Below, in pieces: positions 7,687 through 16,216 of a DNA stretch of 39,705 nucleotides. The stretch comes from Pseudomonadales bacterium (GTDB lineage: Bacteria > Pseudomonadota > Gammaproteobacteria > Pseudomonadales > Azotimanducaceae): contig JAFMIA010000025.1 in the NCBI GenBank assembly GCA_017854255.1, forward strand, positions 1 through 39,705, written 5' to 3'. The position numbers and the translations under genes are program-made. How positions within the stretch are numbered: the first letter of the stretch is position 1; each line of letters begins with the position of its first letter. The notes beneath the pieces are model-generated. The model did not search any database and was not told the DNA's origin. It saw only the letters and a list, made by a program, of their open reading frames with translations.

Positions 7687-10356
7687 TTACAACTGCCGCG
7701 CGACCTCACGGGTATCAAACACTTCGATCTGATCTTTAACGCGAACATCGTTATAGTTTTTCACGCCAATACCGCACTCGGTACCACTGCGAATGGACTC
7801 GACTTCATCCTTAAAGTGCCTGAGGCTTTCAAGCTCACCTTCATAGATCACAACATGATCACGCAACACGCGAATCTTCTTCCGCCGATGAACCGTGCCT
7901 TCGATCACCATACAACCAGCAATTGAACCGAACTTCTTGCTGTCAAAGACATCTCTGACCTCAGCAATCCCCACAATATCTTCTCGAATCTCTGGCGCCA
8001 GCATGCCGCTCAGAGCATCTCTAACATCATCCACAAGATCGTAAATGACTTTGTAATATCGTAGATCCAAGCTTTCTGCATCAACTAAGCGTTTTGCTGA
8101 GGACTCTGCCCGAACATTAAAGCCGAAAATAACCGCTTGCGCGGTTAATGCATAGTTCACGTCATTCTCAGAGATACCGCCCACGCCGGAGGAGATGACA
8201 TTGACCTTAACTTCATCGTTTCCAAGGTCATGGAGTGCCGAAACAATGGCTTCAAGCGACCCACGAACATCGGCTTTCACAACAATATTGAGTGATTGCA
8301 CCGCTTGAGCCCCGAAATTCTCCAACAAGTTGTCCAGAGAAACCACGGGCGTTGCAAGCCGTTCAGTCTTCAGCTTTTCACGCCGAAACTCTGCCACTTC
8401 TCGTGCAGCTTTTTCGTCTTTCGTCACAGTAAACGGATCACCCGCCCCAGGTGTACCATTCAAACCCTGAATAGAGACCGGGGTTGCAGGACCAGCAGAT
8501 GCCAGCGTTTGTCCATTCTCATCGGTGATGGCGCGAACGCGTCCAAAGTTCTCACCCGCAACCACAATATCGCCGCGGGACAAAGTACCGTTTTGAATCA
8601 ATAACGTGGCAACAGAGCCTTTTCCTTTATCAAGCCGAGATTCAATCACAACACCCTGCGCTGGACCTTCTTGCACAGCCGTCAATTCAAGCAATTCTGC
8701 TTGCAGAAGCACGGCCTCGAGCAGCGCATCGACCCCATCGCCCGTTAACGCTGAAACTGGTAAGAACTGTGTGTCGCCTCCCCAGTCTTCAGGGATCACA
8801 TTTTTAGCAGCCAACTCGTTTTTTACACGATCGATATCGGCCCCTTCTTTATCCATTTTATTGATCGCAACCACCAAAGGCACACCTGCACTCTTGGCGT
8901 GGTTAATGGCTTCTTCGGTTTGCGGCATCACGCCGTCATCGGCTGCAACAACCAAGATTATGATATCGGTTGCACTTGCGCCTCGAGCACGCATTGCGGA
9001 AAACGCGGCGTGTCCAGGTGTATCAATAAAGCAAATCTCACCGAGCTTGGTCTTAACGCGATAAGCACCGATATGTTGCGTAATGCCGCCGGCTTCGCCG
9101 CCCGCAACTTCAGCACTTCGAATATAATCTAAGAGTGACGTTTTTCCATGATCAACATGTCCCATTACGGTGACAACAGGCGATCGTGCTTCGGCTTCAG
9201 AATCATAAACCAGGGCTTCTAACAAAGACGTTTCAACCTCATTTGCATCCAACAATTTTACTTTGTGGCCAAACTCTTCAACCACCAAAATAGCCGTTTC
9301 TTGATCAATCGTGGCATTTATATCCGCCATGACCCCTAGCCCCATCAAATACTTGATCACGTCTTTGGCTTTAATCGACATCCGCTGCGACAGCTGCGAG
9401 ATTCTAATGGACTCACCCACTTCGACTTCTCTGACTTGATCTTGGGTCGGTGCGTTAAATTTGTGTCGTGGCCCAGCCTTCGGTGCCGCGGCACGCTTAG
9501 ATCGCCCAACACCTGTTAAGCCAAGCGTAGTCGGCGTCAAGTCATCTTCAAGTTCGGCGCCTGGGGCGATCAGGATGTCATCGACTTCTTCGACGAGAAG
9601 CTCTTCTACACGCTTTTTACGATTACCATGCTTGGCTTTCTTCTGCTGAATCTCATCAATATCAATCTCTTTCCGATCGCGCTTGTCTTTACGAGAACCC
9701 GCCTTATCATCAGATTCTTTTGTCGCATCCGGCTTAGTCGATTTTGCTTTAAGGACTTCGGCTTGTTTGGCTTTTTCTGCGGCCTCTGCCGCTGCTTTTT
9801 CTTCACGTTCTTTTAAAACATTTTTGCGCGCTTCAGCTTCTTTTTCAGAGGCGATAAAAGCCGCTCGACGAATCGCTTCAGGATCCATAGCCTTCGGCGC
9901 TGTATTAACTTCAGGTTCACTTTGAACTTCAACCGTCTCGATTGCCTCAACGGTTTCAACGGTTTCAGCCACGACTTCTTCAACAATCGCCGGCGCAACC
10001 TCTGCTGCGACCTCAGGGATCACCTCAGGGATCACCTCCGCGGTGACATCAGCATCCTCCCGACGCACGTAGGTTCGCTTCTTACGAACCTCAACGTTTA
10101 CGGTCCGACCACGCCCTGCGCTACCGCCCGCCTTGATCGTGCTTAAGGTACGGCGTTTAAGCGTGATTTTTTTAGGACCATCTGTCTCTTCACCATGACT
10201 TCGCTTGAGGTATGCAAGCAACGACTCTTTCTGCGCCTCTGCCACAACATCTGTTTCAGCGGCTTGAGGCAAGCCCGCGTCTTTCATTTGCTGTAGCAAA
10301 CGGTCAACGGGCGTTCCTACTGCTTCTGCCAGCTGTTTTACCGTTGTCTCAGCCAT
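7687..10356 (-). CDS. infB: translation initiation factor IF-2
   Basis: IF-2 is the GTPase that delivers fMet-tRNA to the 30S subunit. The G domain carries GHVDHGKT (about residues 399-406), DTPGHAAF and NKMD; the C-terminal domains bind fMet-tRNA. The ATG at 10356 is chosen because AAGGGGA stands just upstream and MAETTVKQLAEAVG is the conserved IF2N start. An upstream ATG at 10410 would overlap nusA. The protein has 889 residues, near the E. coli length. The linker is low in complexity and Glu/Val-rich, with VIPE repeated twice from an exact 12-bp DNA duplication near 10016-10040, followed by a charged Lys/Glu helix (about 180-260). Internal initiation, as for E. coli IF2-beta, was not assessed. 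Confidence 0.97.
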   Translation of the reverse strand: MAETTVKQLAEAVGTPVDRLLQQMKDAGLPQAAETDVVAEAQKESLLAYLKRSHGEETDGPKKITLKRRTLSTIKAGGSAGRGRTVNVEVRKKRTYVRREDADVTAEVIPEVIPEVAAEVAPAIVEEVVAETVETVEAIETVEVQSEPEVNTAPKAMDPEAIRRAAFIASEKEAEARKNVLKEREEKAAAEAAEKAKQAEVLKAKSTKPDATKESDDKAGSRKDKRDRKEIDIDEIQQKKAKHGNRKKRVEELLVEEVDDILIAPGAELEDDLTPTTLGLTGVGRSKRAAAPKAGPRHKFNAPTQDQVREVEVGESIRISQLSQRMSIKAKDVIKYLMGLGVMADINATIDQETAILVVEEFGHKVKLLDANEVETSLLEALVYDSEAEARSPVVTVMGHVDHGKTSLLDYIRSAEVAGGEAGGITQHIGAYRVKTKLGEICFIDTPGHAAFSAMRARGASATDIIILVVAADDGVMPQTEEAINHAKSAGVPLVVAINKMDKEGADIDRVKNELAAKNVIPEDWGGDTQFLPVSALTGDGVDALLEAVLLQAELLELTAVQEGPAQGVVIESRLDKGKGSVATLLIQNGTLSRGDIVVAGENFGRVRAITDENGQTLASAGPATPVSIQGLNGTPGAGDPFTVTKDEKAAREVAEFRREKLKTERLATPVVSLDNLLENFGAQAVQSLNIVVKADVRGSLEAIVSALHDLGNDEVKVNVISSGVGGISENDVNYALTAQAVIFGFNVRAESSAKRLVDAESLDLRYYKVIYDLVDDVRDALSGMLAPEIREDIVGIAEVRDVFDSKKFGSIAGCMVIEGTVHRRKKIRVLRDHVVIYEGELESLRHFKDEVESIRSGTECGIGVKNYNDVRVKDQIEVFDTREVARQL

Positions 10357-10390
10357 CTTTATTCCCCTTGTTGCTGGTGCTAAGCGTTCG

Positions 10391-11875
10391 TTACTCGAAC
10401 CACGGCGCACGAGCCGTCATAATAATTTCACCCGCCATCGCTTCGGTCATAGACTCTATTTCTATAATGTCATCGACCGCTTGTTCTGCGAGGTCTTCCA
10501 TCGTGATAATACCCATCGCCGCCAGATCATAGGCTAACTTCGTTGTCATCCCATCCATTGTTAAAAGGTCTTCTGCAGGCTCTTGGGTAATCCGGTTTGC
10601 TTCATCAGCCAACTCACGATTGGTGATGGTATTCCTAGCCCGCGTCCGTAATTCCTCGACAATGTCGATATCAAATCCTTCAATCGCCACCATTTCATCA
10701 ATGGGGACATAGGCTATTTCTTCTAAAGAGGTAAAACCCTCTTCGAGTAGAACGATCGCGACATCTTCATCAACATCCAGCTGCTCCATGAAATTGGTAA
10801 CGACCGAGCCAGCTTCTTGCTCTTGTTTCTCAGCAGCCTCAGCTTCGGTCATTATATTGAGCGACCATCCGGTCAATTCACTGGCTAATTTAACATTTTG
10901 ACCACCCCGTCCAATCGCTTGGGCTAGGTTATCTTCAGATACCGCAATATCCATACTGTGGGTCTCTTCATCGACCACTATCGAAACCACCTCAGCCGGC
11001 GCCATCGCATTGATGGCCAGCTGCGCAATGTTGTCATCCCAAAGCACGATATCAATTCGTTCATTGCCGAGTTCACCCGATACGGCTTGAACTCTAGAGC
11101 CGCGCATCCCCACACAAGCGCCCACAGGATCAATTCGACCGTCGTTGGTTTTAACCGCAATTTTTGCCCGAGATCCAGGATCTCGCGCCGCGCCAAGAAT
11201 CTCAATGATGCCATCGGCGACTTCTGGTACTTCTATTTTGAACAGCTCTGTTAACACTTCGGCGGAGGTTCTGGTCATTGCTAATTGCGGACCACGCGCT
11301 TCTGGACGAACCTCCTTTAACAGCGCTCGGAGTCGGTCTCCTATTCGGAAAGTTTCTCTCGGCACCCACTCTTCGCGAGGCAATATCGCCTCTGCATTAT
11401 TACCAAGATCTATAATGACCGCTTCTCGCGTCACTTTCTTGACTTGTCCGTTGAGTAGCTCCCCAATCCGATGGCGATAGGCTTCAACCACTTGGGCCCG
11501 TTCGGCCTCACGAACCTTTTGAACGATCACTTGCTTGGCTGCTTGGGCGGCAATACGACCGAATTCAACGGAATCGATCGCGATCTCATAGATATCGCCC
11601 GCAGTGAGCCCAGGCTGCAACTCACCTGCTTGCTCAATGGTTAACTGCGCGTCTTCAAACTCAACCAGCTCATCATCCGCCATCACAGTCCAACGCCTGA
11701 ACGAATCATAGAGACCCGTTTCTCGGTCAATCGCAACCCGGACATCCGCTTCTTCGGAATAGCGCTTCTTGGTTGCGGTGGCTAGTGCAACTTCCAGCGC
11801 ATCAAAGATTATTTCTTCTGAAACGCCCTTCTCGTTCGAAACGGACTCAACCACTAACAGGATTTCTTTACTCAT
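10391..11875 (-). CDS. nusA: transcription termination/antitermination factor NusA
   Basis: NusA binds RNA polymerase and nascent RNA, and modulates pausing, termination and antitermination. The order is an N-terminal RNAP-binding domain ([18 protein letters not shown]), S1 ([22 protein letters not shown] region), KH1 and KH2 ([14 protein letters not shown] and [13 protein letters not shown]), then two C-terminal acidic helix-hairpin-helix repeats (AR1/AR2). The 494 residues match E. coli NusA (495), including the acidic repeats that many lineages lack. It lies 40 nt after rimP and 34 nt before infB. In E. coli NusA acts on the leader of its own operon, and the two terminator-like hairpins before rimP fit such control. 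Confidence 0.97.
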   Translation of the reverse strand: MSKEILLVVESVSNEKGVSEEIIFDALEVALATATKKRYSEEADVRVAIDRETGLYDSFRRWTVMADDELVEFEDAQLTIEQAGELQPGLTAGDIYEIAIDSVEFGRIAAQAAKQVIVQKVREAERAQVVEAYRHRIGELLNGQVKKVTREAVIIDLGNNAEAILPREEWVPRETFRIGDRLRALLKEVRPEARGPQLAMTRTSAEVLTELFKIEVPEVADGIIEILGAARDPGSRAKIAVKTNDGRIDPVGACVGMRGSRVQAVSGELGNERIDIVLWDDNIAQLAINAMAPAEVVSIVVDEETHSMDIAVSEDNLAQAIGRGGQNVKLASELTGWSLNIMTEAEAAEKQEQEAGSVVTNFMEQLDVDEDVAIVLLEEGFTSLEEIAYVPIDEMVAIEGFDIDIVEELRTRARNTITNRELADEANRITQEPAEDLLTMDGMTTKLAYDLAAMGIITMEDLAEQAVDDIIEIESMTEAMAGEIIMTARAPWFE

Positions 11876-11915
11876 GAATCGATCTCATCTTCATGCGAGA
11901 CTCTCGCTATTATAC

Positions 11916-12362
11916 TTACATCAATACTCGCGCTCGCTCGATGCTGTCCATCGGCAGCACGATCTCTTGCGCATCATCAACCCGGATCACAACCTCTTCG
12001 TCTTCAAGTCCACACAACAACCCTTTAAACTTACGCCGGCCATCAAACGCCTGGCGCAGGGTTATTTGAACCTTCTCCCCTTTACACACATTGAAGTGCT
12101 CGGGCTTAAATAAACGCCGCTCCACCCCAGGCGATGACACCTCCAACATGTACTCGCCAGGGATTGGATCTTCAACATCCAAAATCGCGCTCACCTGGCG
12201 GCTGACACGTGCACAGTCATCAACGTTAATCCCATCGGCAGATTCGATATAAATTTTCAAAACCACCTGCCGACCCTGTTGCAATTTTTCAATGCCCCAG
12301 AGCTCACACCCCAACTCCTGAACCACCGGCTCGATCAACTTGCTTAAGCCCGTCTCACCCAT
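11916..12362 (-). CDS. rimP: ribosome maturation factor RimP
   Basis: RimP assists 30S subunit assembly. The 148 residues match the family length (E. coli about 150). Recognisable blocks are LIEPVVQELGCELWGIE, CARVSRQVSAILDVEDPIPGEYMLEVSSPGVERRLF and the C-terminal SH3-like part with GLEDEEVVIRVDD. The ATG at 12362 has AGGGGA about 12 nt upstream. It is the first protein gene of the nusA operon. A weak terminator-like hairpin with eight T lies directly in front of the ribosome site (12380-12403) and a stronger one further up (12476-12498). Confidence 0.95.
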   Translation of the reverse strand: MGETGLSKLIEPVVQELGCELWGIEKLQQGRQVVLKIYIESADGINVDDCARVSRQVSAILDVEDPIPGEYMLEVSSPGVERRLFKPEHFNVCKGEKVQITLRQAFDGRRKFKGLLCGLEDEEVVIRVDDAQEIVLPMDSIERARVLM

Positions 12363-12379
12363 GATGGTCCATTTCCCCT

Positions 12380-12403
12380 AAAAAAAATGGGCCTACTTGC
12401 CCA
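12380..12403 (-). terminator. terminator-like hairpin in the rimP leader (possible attenuator)
   Basis: On the minus strand TGGGC pairs with GCCCA (5 bp) and eight T follow immediately. The rimP ribosome site and ATG start only a few nt further on. The stem is short, so termination would probably be partial. Confidence 0.5.
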
Positions 12404-12475
12404 CTTCGTTTGCCGCACCAAAGACGGCTACATGTCCATTCCAACTCTCTGACACAAACCCAGAAGACTTGAAAC

Positions 12476-12498
12476 AAAAAGCCCCAAAATGGGGCTTT
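12476..12498 (-). terminator. intrinsic terminator after tRNA-fMet
   Basis: AAAGCCCC (12478-12485) pairs with GGGGCTTT (12491-12498) around a 5-nt loop. On the minus strand a TTTTT run follows. It lies 9 nt beyond the tRNA 3' end and upstream of rimP. Confidence 0.8.
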
Positions 12499-12506
12499 CC
12501 TTAAAG

Positions 12507-12583
12507 TGGTAGCGGGGGCAGGATTTGAACCCGCGACCTACGGGTTATGAGCCCGTCGAGCTACCAGACTGCTCCACCCCGCA
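12507..12583 (-). tRNA. metY: initiator tRNA-fMet (CAT)
   Basis: A 77-nt cloverleaf with encoded CCA is identical in arm lengths to E. coli tRNA-fMet. Anticodon CAT is at 12547-12549. Initiator hallmarks are visible: no Watson-Crick pair at 1:72, an A11-U24 pair, and three consecutive G:C pairs in the anticodon stem (GGG/CCC). The 1:72 pair is U-U rather than the E. coli C-A. It sits between tRNA-Leu and rimP, as metY does in E. coli, and has its own near-consensus promoter. Confidence 0.97.
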
Positions 12584-12598
12584 ACTACAAGGGCCGCT

Positions 12599-12627
12599 AT
12601 TATAGGTTTACACACTACAGTGGTCAA
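12599..12627 (-). promoter_or_regulatory. sigma-70 promoter of tRNA-fMet
   Basis: On the minus strand TTGACC (12622-12627) and a perfect TATAAT (12599-12604) are 17 nt apart. The next bases, AGCGGCCC, form a GC-rich discriminator of the kind found at stringently controlled stable-RNA promoters. Transcription would begin about 9 nt before the tRNA. Confidence 0.8.
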
Positions 12628-12637
12628 CCTATATTAC

Positions 12638-12663
12638 GGAAACACTGCCCTTTTCGTGTTTCC
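12638..12663 (-). other. hairpin between the two tRNA genes
   Basis: GGAAACAC (12638-12645) and GTGTTTCC (12656-12663) form an 8-bp stem with a 10-nt loop downstream of tRNA-Leu. No T run follows, so it may be a processing or weak termination structure for the secG-tRNA-Leu transcript. Confidence 0.4.
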
Positions 12664-12683
12664 ACATTACCTTAAAAATCAGA

Positions 12684-12770
12684 TGGTGCCGAAGAGAGGA
12701 CTTGAACCTCCACGGGGTTTCCCCCACTAGCCCCTCAAGCTAGCGTGTCTACCAATTCCACCACTTCGGC
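12684..12770 (-). tRNA. leuU: tRNA-Leu (GAG)
   Basis: An 87-nt class II tRNA with a long variable arm (GGGGAAACCCC region), acceptor stem GCCGAAG/CTTCGGC and encoded CCA. Anticodon GAG is at 12734-12736. It lies 8 nt after the secG stop and is probably processed from the secG transcript, as E. coli leuU is. Confidence 0.97.
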
Positions 12771-12778
12771 TAAACTGC

Positions 12779-13126
12779 TTATAACTCAGGTATCTCAGAT
12801 TGATCCCTCGCGTTCGAGCTCGCAGGCACCTCGATCGCTTGAATTTGAGGAATACCCTGATTACTCATCGTTTCTGAGCGCTGCTTGGCAACATACGCCA
12901 ACCCAAAGCTCGTTATAAAAAAGGCGATTGCAATCCAGGTTGTGAGTCGCGTCAGAAAATTACCTGCGCCGCCACTCCCAAACACCGTGTTCGAGGCACC
13001 GCCACCAAATCCGGAGCCCATGTCAGCCCCTTTGCCCTGCTGAATCAGTACCAGGCCAATCACAGACAACGCGGCGATTACGTGGACCACTAATACCAAT
13101 TGCTCAAATAAATCTAAATCCATCAT
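12779..13126 (-). CDS. secG: preprotein translocase subunit SecG
   Basis: SecG is the small inner-membrane subunit of the SecYEG channel. Two membrane segments are visible (about LVLVVHVIAALSVIGLVLI and LTTWIAIAFFITSFGLAYV) joined by the conserved loop QQGKGADMGSGFGGGASNTVFG. The tandem ATGs at 13126 and 13123 follow a GAAGAG ribosome site; the longer reading upstream has no support. That gives 115 residues, close to E. coli (110). The C-terminal tail after the second segment is polar and not conserved. It is followed directly by tRNA-Leu. Confidence 0.95.
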   Translation of the reverse strand: MMDLDLFEQLVLVVHVIAALSVIGLVLIQQGKGADMGSGFGGGASNTVFGSGGAGNFLTRLTTWIAIAFFITSFGLAYVAKQRSETMSNQGIPQIQAIEVPASSNARDQSEIPEL

Positions 13127-13194
13127 TGCTCTTCTCAACCTCACGACTAGACCGCCGCGTTCGCCTCTAAACCAATTCTTTTGGGATCACAGCG

Positions 13195-13932
13195 TCATAC
13201 CGACCCAGCGACTTGCGCACATAGTTGCCTGAATCCAAGCGCCTCTAACGACGCTCCCCCAACCAAAACACCATCAACATCCGGCATCCTCATCAACGCG
13301 TTCGCATTATCCGCGTTTACACTGCCTCCGTACAAGACCCTAAGCTCAAGTGCCTCAATTTCACACCGTGCCGCCCGCTTTAACGCCTCGTGGACTTCTT
13401 GAGCGATCTCTGGCGAGGCTTCTTCGCCCGTGCCAATCGCCCAAACCGGCTCATAGGCCACCACAATTAACGGCGCTAACGCCCTTGGCACACCGTTTAA
13501 TACCTCTGTAAGCTGACGACTGACAACCTCTAAGGCCTTACCCGCCTGCCGCTCTTGTAAACTCTCGCCGACGCAAACGATAGGGCGAATTCCGACTTCC
13601 AAACAAGCCTTAGTCTTCGCAAGCACCAACTCATCGGTTTCCGAAAAGTGTTGCCGACGCTCAGAATGGCCCACCAAACACCAACCGACGCCCATCTCGA
13701 CCAACATACTGGCACTCACTTCACCCGTGTAGGCCCCAGATTTTAACCAGTGGACATTTTGACCTGCCCATTCAACTTGCGTATTACCAAAGCCCTTGGT
13801 TAAGGACAAGTACGGTGCTGGTACCGCCAGAACCACAGTCGCCTCGGCTAGACCACCGACTTCCTGAACAACCGCTCGCAAGAGCTGTTCGGAGCCATTC
13901 ATTTTCCAATTCGCCACCACCAAAGGACCCAC
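13195..13932 (-). CDS. tpiA: triosephosphate isomerase
   Basis: It interconverts dihydroxyacetone phosphate and glyceraldehyde 3-phosphate. Catalytic residues are in place: Asn/Lys in ANWKMNG, His in VGHSERR, and Glu in AYEPVWAIGTG; LYGGSVN binds phosphate. The GTG at 13932 is preferred (245 residues) because GAGG lies about 8 nt upstream. A GTG at 13941 would add three residues but leaves the ribosome site too close. It lies between glmM and secG, a placement common in gammaproteobacteria although E. coli keeps tpiA elsewhere. Confidence 0.95.
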   Translation of the reverse strand: MGPLVVANWKMNGSEQLLRAVVQEVGGLAEATVVLAVPAPYLSLTKGFGNTQVEWAGQNVHWLKSGAYTGEVSASMLVEMGVGWCLVGHSERRQHFSETDELVLAKTKACLEVGIRPIVCVGESLQERQAGKALEVVSRQLTEVLNGVPRALAPLIVVAYEPVWAIGTGEEASPEIAQEVHEALKRAARCEIEALELRVLYGGSVNADNANALMRMPDVDGVLVGGASLEALGFRQLCAQVAGSV

Positions 13933-14052
13933 TATGGTCACCTCTTTTACCGGCTAACCTTTTTGCTCGGCTATTGCCCCTTAAACCATGTTACGTCATC
14001 CGCAGACCTACCTGGCGCGGGCGGCGAATGTTAACGAACCTCTGTCTAAGTT

Positions 14053-15384
14053 TCAATCCTCGCTTGCAGCAACCACTGCCGCTAATTGCGCCGCAAGCCG
14101 CCTCACTTGAGGCGCATCTTCTCCCTCCACCATGACTCGAATCAACGGCTCGGTTCCCGAAGGCCTTAATAAGACTCGGCCTTTGTCGCCCAACACAGCG
14201 TCGACGTCACGCACGGCGGATTGAACCGCGTTATTCTCCATCACCTTTGCGCTGTTCGCTGGGACATTAATCATCACCTGCGGGAATTTCGTCATGGCCC
14301 CCTTCAGGTCAGCCAGCGTCTTACCTTGATCTGTGATTGCGCGGAGCACCTGCAATGCAGACACCACGCCATCACCGGTTGTTGCCTGATCGAGACACAG
14401 AATATGGCCAGAGCCTTCACCACCCAGATGCCAGCCTTCCTGTAAAAGCTTAGCAACAACATAACGATCCCCGACCTGCGCCCGTGCAAAGGCAATGCCT
14501 CGGTCTTTTAACGCAACCTCAAGGCCTAAATTACTCATCAGCGTCCCCACAACGCCACCTGTTAAAAGTCCTTTCGCCTGCTGATGCAGCGCAATGATCA
14601 ACAACAACTCGTCGCCATCGACGACCTCACCTAGGTGATCCACCATGACCAGACGATCACCGTCACCGTCTAGCGCTATCCCAAGGTCTGCGCCTTCTTG
14701 AATAACCCGCTCAGCAAGCGCTTCTGGGCTGGTTGCGCCAAAACCCTCGTTAATATTCAAACCATCGGGCGAGCAACCAATTGCAATCACCTGCGCGCCC
14801 AACTCTTGAAAAACCGCCGGCGCGATTTTATAGGTTGCGCCGTGGGCACAATCTACGACCAGCTTCATCTGCTTTAGATTCAAAGACTTCGGGAAAGTCG
14901 TCTTACAAAACTCAACATAGCGCCCTACCGCGTCGTTCATGCGGTCCGCTTTACCGAGATCCGCAGAGGCAACCGTTGTCATCGGCTCATCAATTAGCCG
15001 TTCAATTTCAAGCTCAACTTCATCGGGTAATTTTCGGCCCTCACTCGAGAAGAACTTGATGCCATTATCAGAAAAAGGATTGTGGGACGCACTGATCACA
15101 ATGCCCGCGTCGGCAGAGACGGCACGAGTAAGATAGGCCACTGCTGGCGTTGGCATCGGCCCCAGCATCGTGACATGGACGCCAGCTGACGCAAGCCCCG
15201 CCTCTAAAGCCGACTCAAACAAGTAGCCCGATATACGCGTATCTTTCCCAATTAGGATGTTGCCGCCACCCGAAGGCGAAAAGGTTTTGCCCGCTGCCCA
15301 ACCGAGCTTCAAAACAAAATCCGCTGTAATCGGTGGCGTTCCCACCGGGCCCCGAATCCCATCCGTTCCAAAATATTTACGCAT
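14053..15384 (-). CDS. glmM: phosphoglucosamine mutase
   Basis: GlmM converts glucosamine 6-phosphate to glucosamine 1-phosphate for peptidoglycan and LPS precursors. The active phosphoserine lies in [15 protein letters not shown], metal binding in [11 protein letters not shown], and the sugar and phosphate loops in GGEGSGH and [15 protein letters not shown]. The ATG at 15384 gives [15 protein letters not shown], the family start, and 443 residues (E. coli 445). An AAGGAG lies 10 nt upstream. The 39-residue extension open upstream is Arg-rich antisense-like sequence inside folP. The start overlaps the folP stop by 8 nt, so the two are translationally coupled. Confidence 0.97.
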   Translation of the reverse strand: MRKYFGTDGIRGPVGTPPITADFVLKLGWAAGKTFSPSGGGNILIGKDTRISGYLFESALEAGLASAGVHVTMLGPMPTPAVAYLTRAVSADAGIVISASHNPFSDNGIKFFSSEGRKLPDEVELEIERLIDEPMTTVASADLGKADRMNDAVGRYVEFCKTTFPKSLNLKQMKLVVDCAHGATYKIAPAVFQELGAQVIAIGCSPDGLNINEGFGATSPEALAERVIQEGADLGIALDGDGDRLVMVDHLGEVVDGDELLLIIALHQQAKGLLTGGVVGTLMSNLGLEVALKDRGIAFARAQVGDRYVVAKLLQEGWHLGGEGSGHILCLDQATTGDGVVSALQVLRAITDQGKTLADLKGAMTKFPQVMINVPANSAKVMENNAVQSAVRDVDAVLGDKGRVLLRPSGTEPLIRVMVEGEDAPQVRRLAAQLAAVVAASED

Positions 15385-16210
15385 CCTGCGTTGTCTCCTT
15401 CGCGCAATTGATCGCCTGCCAGACTCGAAGCGCACTGACCGTCGCCTCAACATCATGGACTCGCACCATGTTAGCCCCTCTGGCAACTGCCGCCAATGCA
15501 CCGGCGACCGATCCTGCTAAAACATCGCGTCCCATCGCCCGGATACTGCGCTTTCTTGACAGCCCAATCAGAATTGGGCAACCGTGTTGGCGAAAGACCT
15601 CAAGCGACTGGACTAGGTTGAAGTTTTGATCCAGCGTTTTGCCAAACCCGAAACCTGGATCCAATATGATCCTCGAGCGCTCAATGCCGGCGTGTTGCAA
15701 AACAGCAAGACGACTGAGAAAGAACGCATCAACTTCGCGAACGACATCTTGGTATTGCGGATCATCCTGCATCGTTGCAGGCGTGCCCAACATATGCATC
15801 ACAGCCAGCATGACGTCGCTGCCAATCGCATCGAGGGCACCTGGTCGAACAAAGGCTCGAACATCATTGATCAATGCAACCTTCAATTTAACAGCGGCTG
15901 CCATTACGGAGGGGGTGCTCGTATCAACCGAGATGGGAATATCAAAACGTGCCTGAATGGCCTCTAGCACCGGCAGGACCCGTGCAACTTCTTCGGTTTC
16001 TGAGGGAGAAGACGCCCCAGGACGGGTTGACTCGCCGCCGATGTCAATCAGGTCAGCGCCCTGTTCAACCATATCCCTGACCCGCTGGAGGGCCTTATCA
16101 AGGGCTTGATATTGCCCGCCATCAAAGAAAGAGTCCGGGGTCACATTTAGAACGCCCATTACGAGAGGACGTCCTTCAGCGATTAAACCCTGCAGCGGGT
16201 TGGCACTCAA
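15377..16210 (-). CDS. folP: dihydropteroate synthase
   Basis: FolP condenses p-aminobenzoate with dihydropterin pyrophosphate in folate synthesis and is the sulfonamide target. The first pterin-binding block [15 protein letters not shown] and the second, [11 protein letters not shown], are intact, as is [11 protein letters not shown]. Length is 277 residues, near E. coli (282). The start appears to be a TTG at 16210, six bases after the ftsH stop, with no clear ribosome site. It is probably translated by coupling from ftsH. The ATG 17 codons further in would delete the N-terminal part of the first strand and is disfavoured. Confidence 0.94.
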   Translation of the reverse strand: MSANPLQGLIAEGRPLVMGVLNVTPDSFFDGGQYQALDKALQRVRDMVEQGADLIDIGGESTRPGASSPSETEEVARVLPVLEAIQARFDIPISVDTSTPSVMAAAVKLKVALINDVRAFVRPGALDAIGSDVMLAVMHMLGTPATMQDDPQYQDVVREVDAFFLSRLAVLQHAGIERSRIILDPGFGFGKTLDQNFNLVQSLEVFRQHGCPILIGLSRKRSIRAMGRDVLAGSVAGALAAVARGANMVRVHDVEATVSALRVWQAINCAKETTQDA

Positions 16211-16216
16211 TTTGAA

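Noticed and set aside
8606-9064. 152-codon plus-strand frame inside infB
   Set aside because: Antisense to the strongly conserved IF-2 G domain, with biased composition explained by infB codon use.
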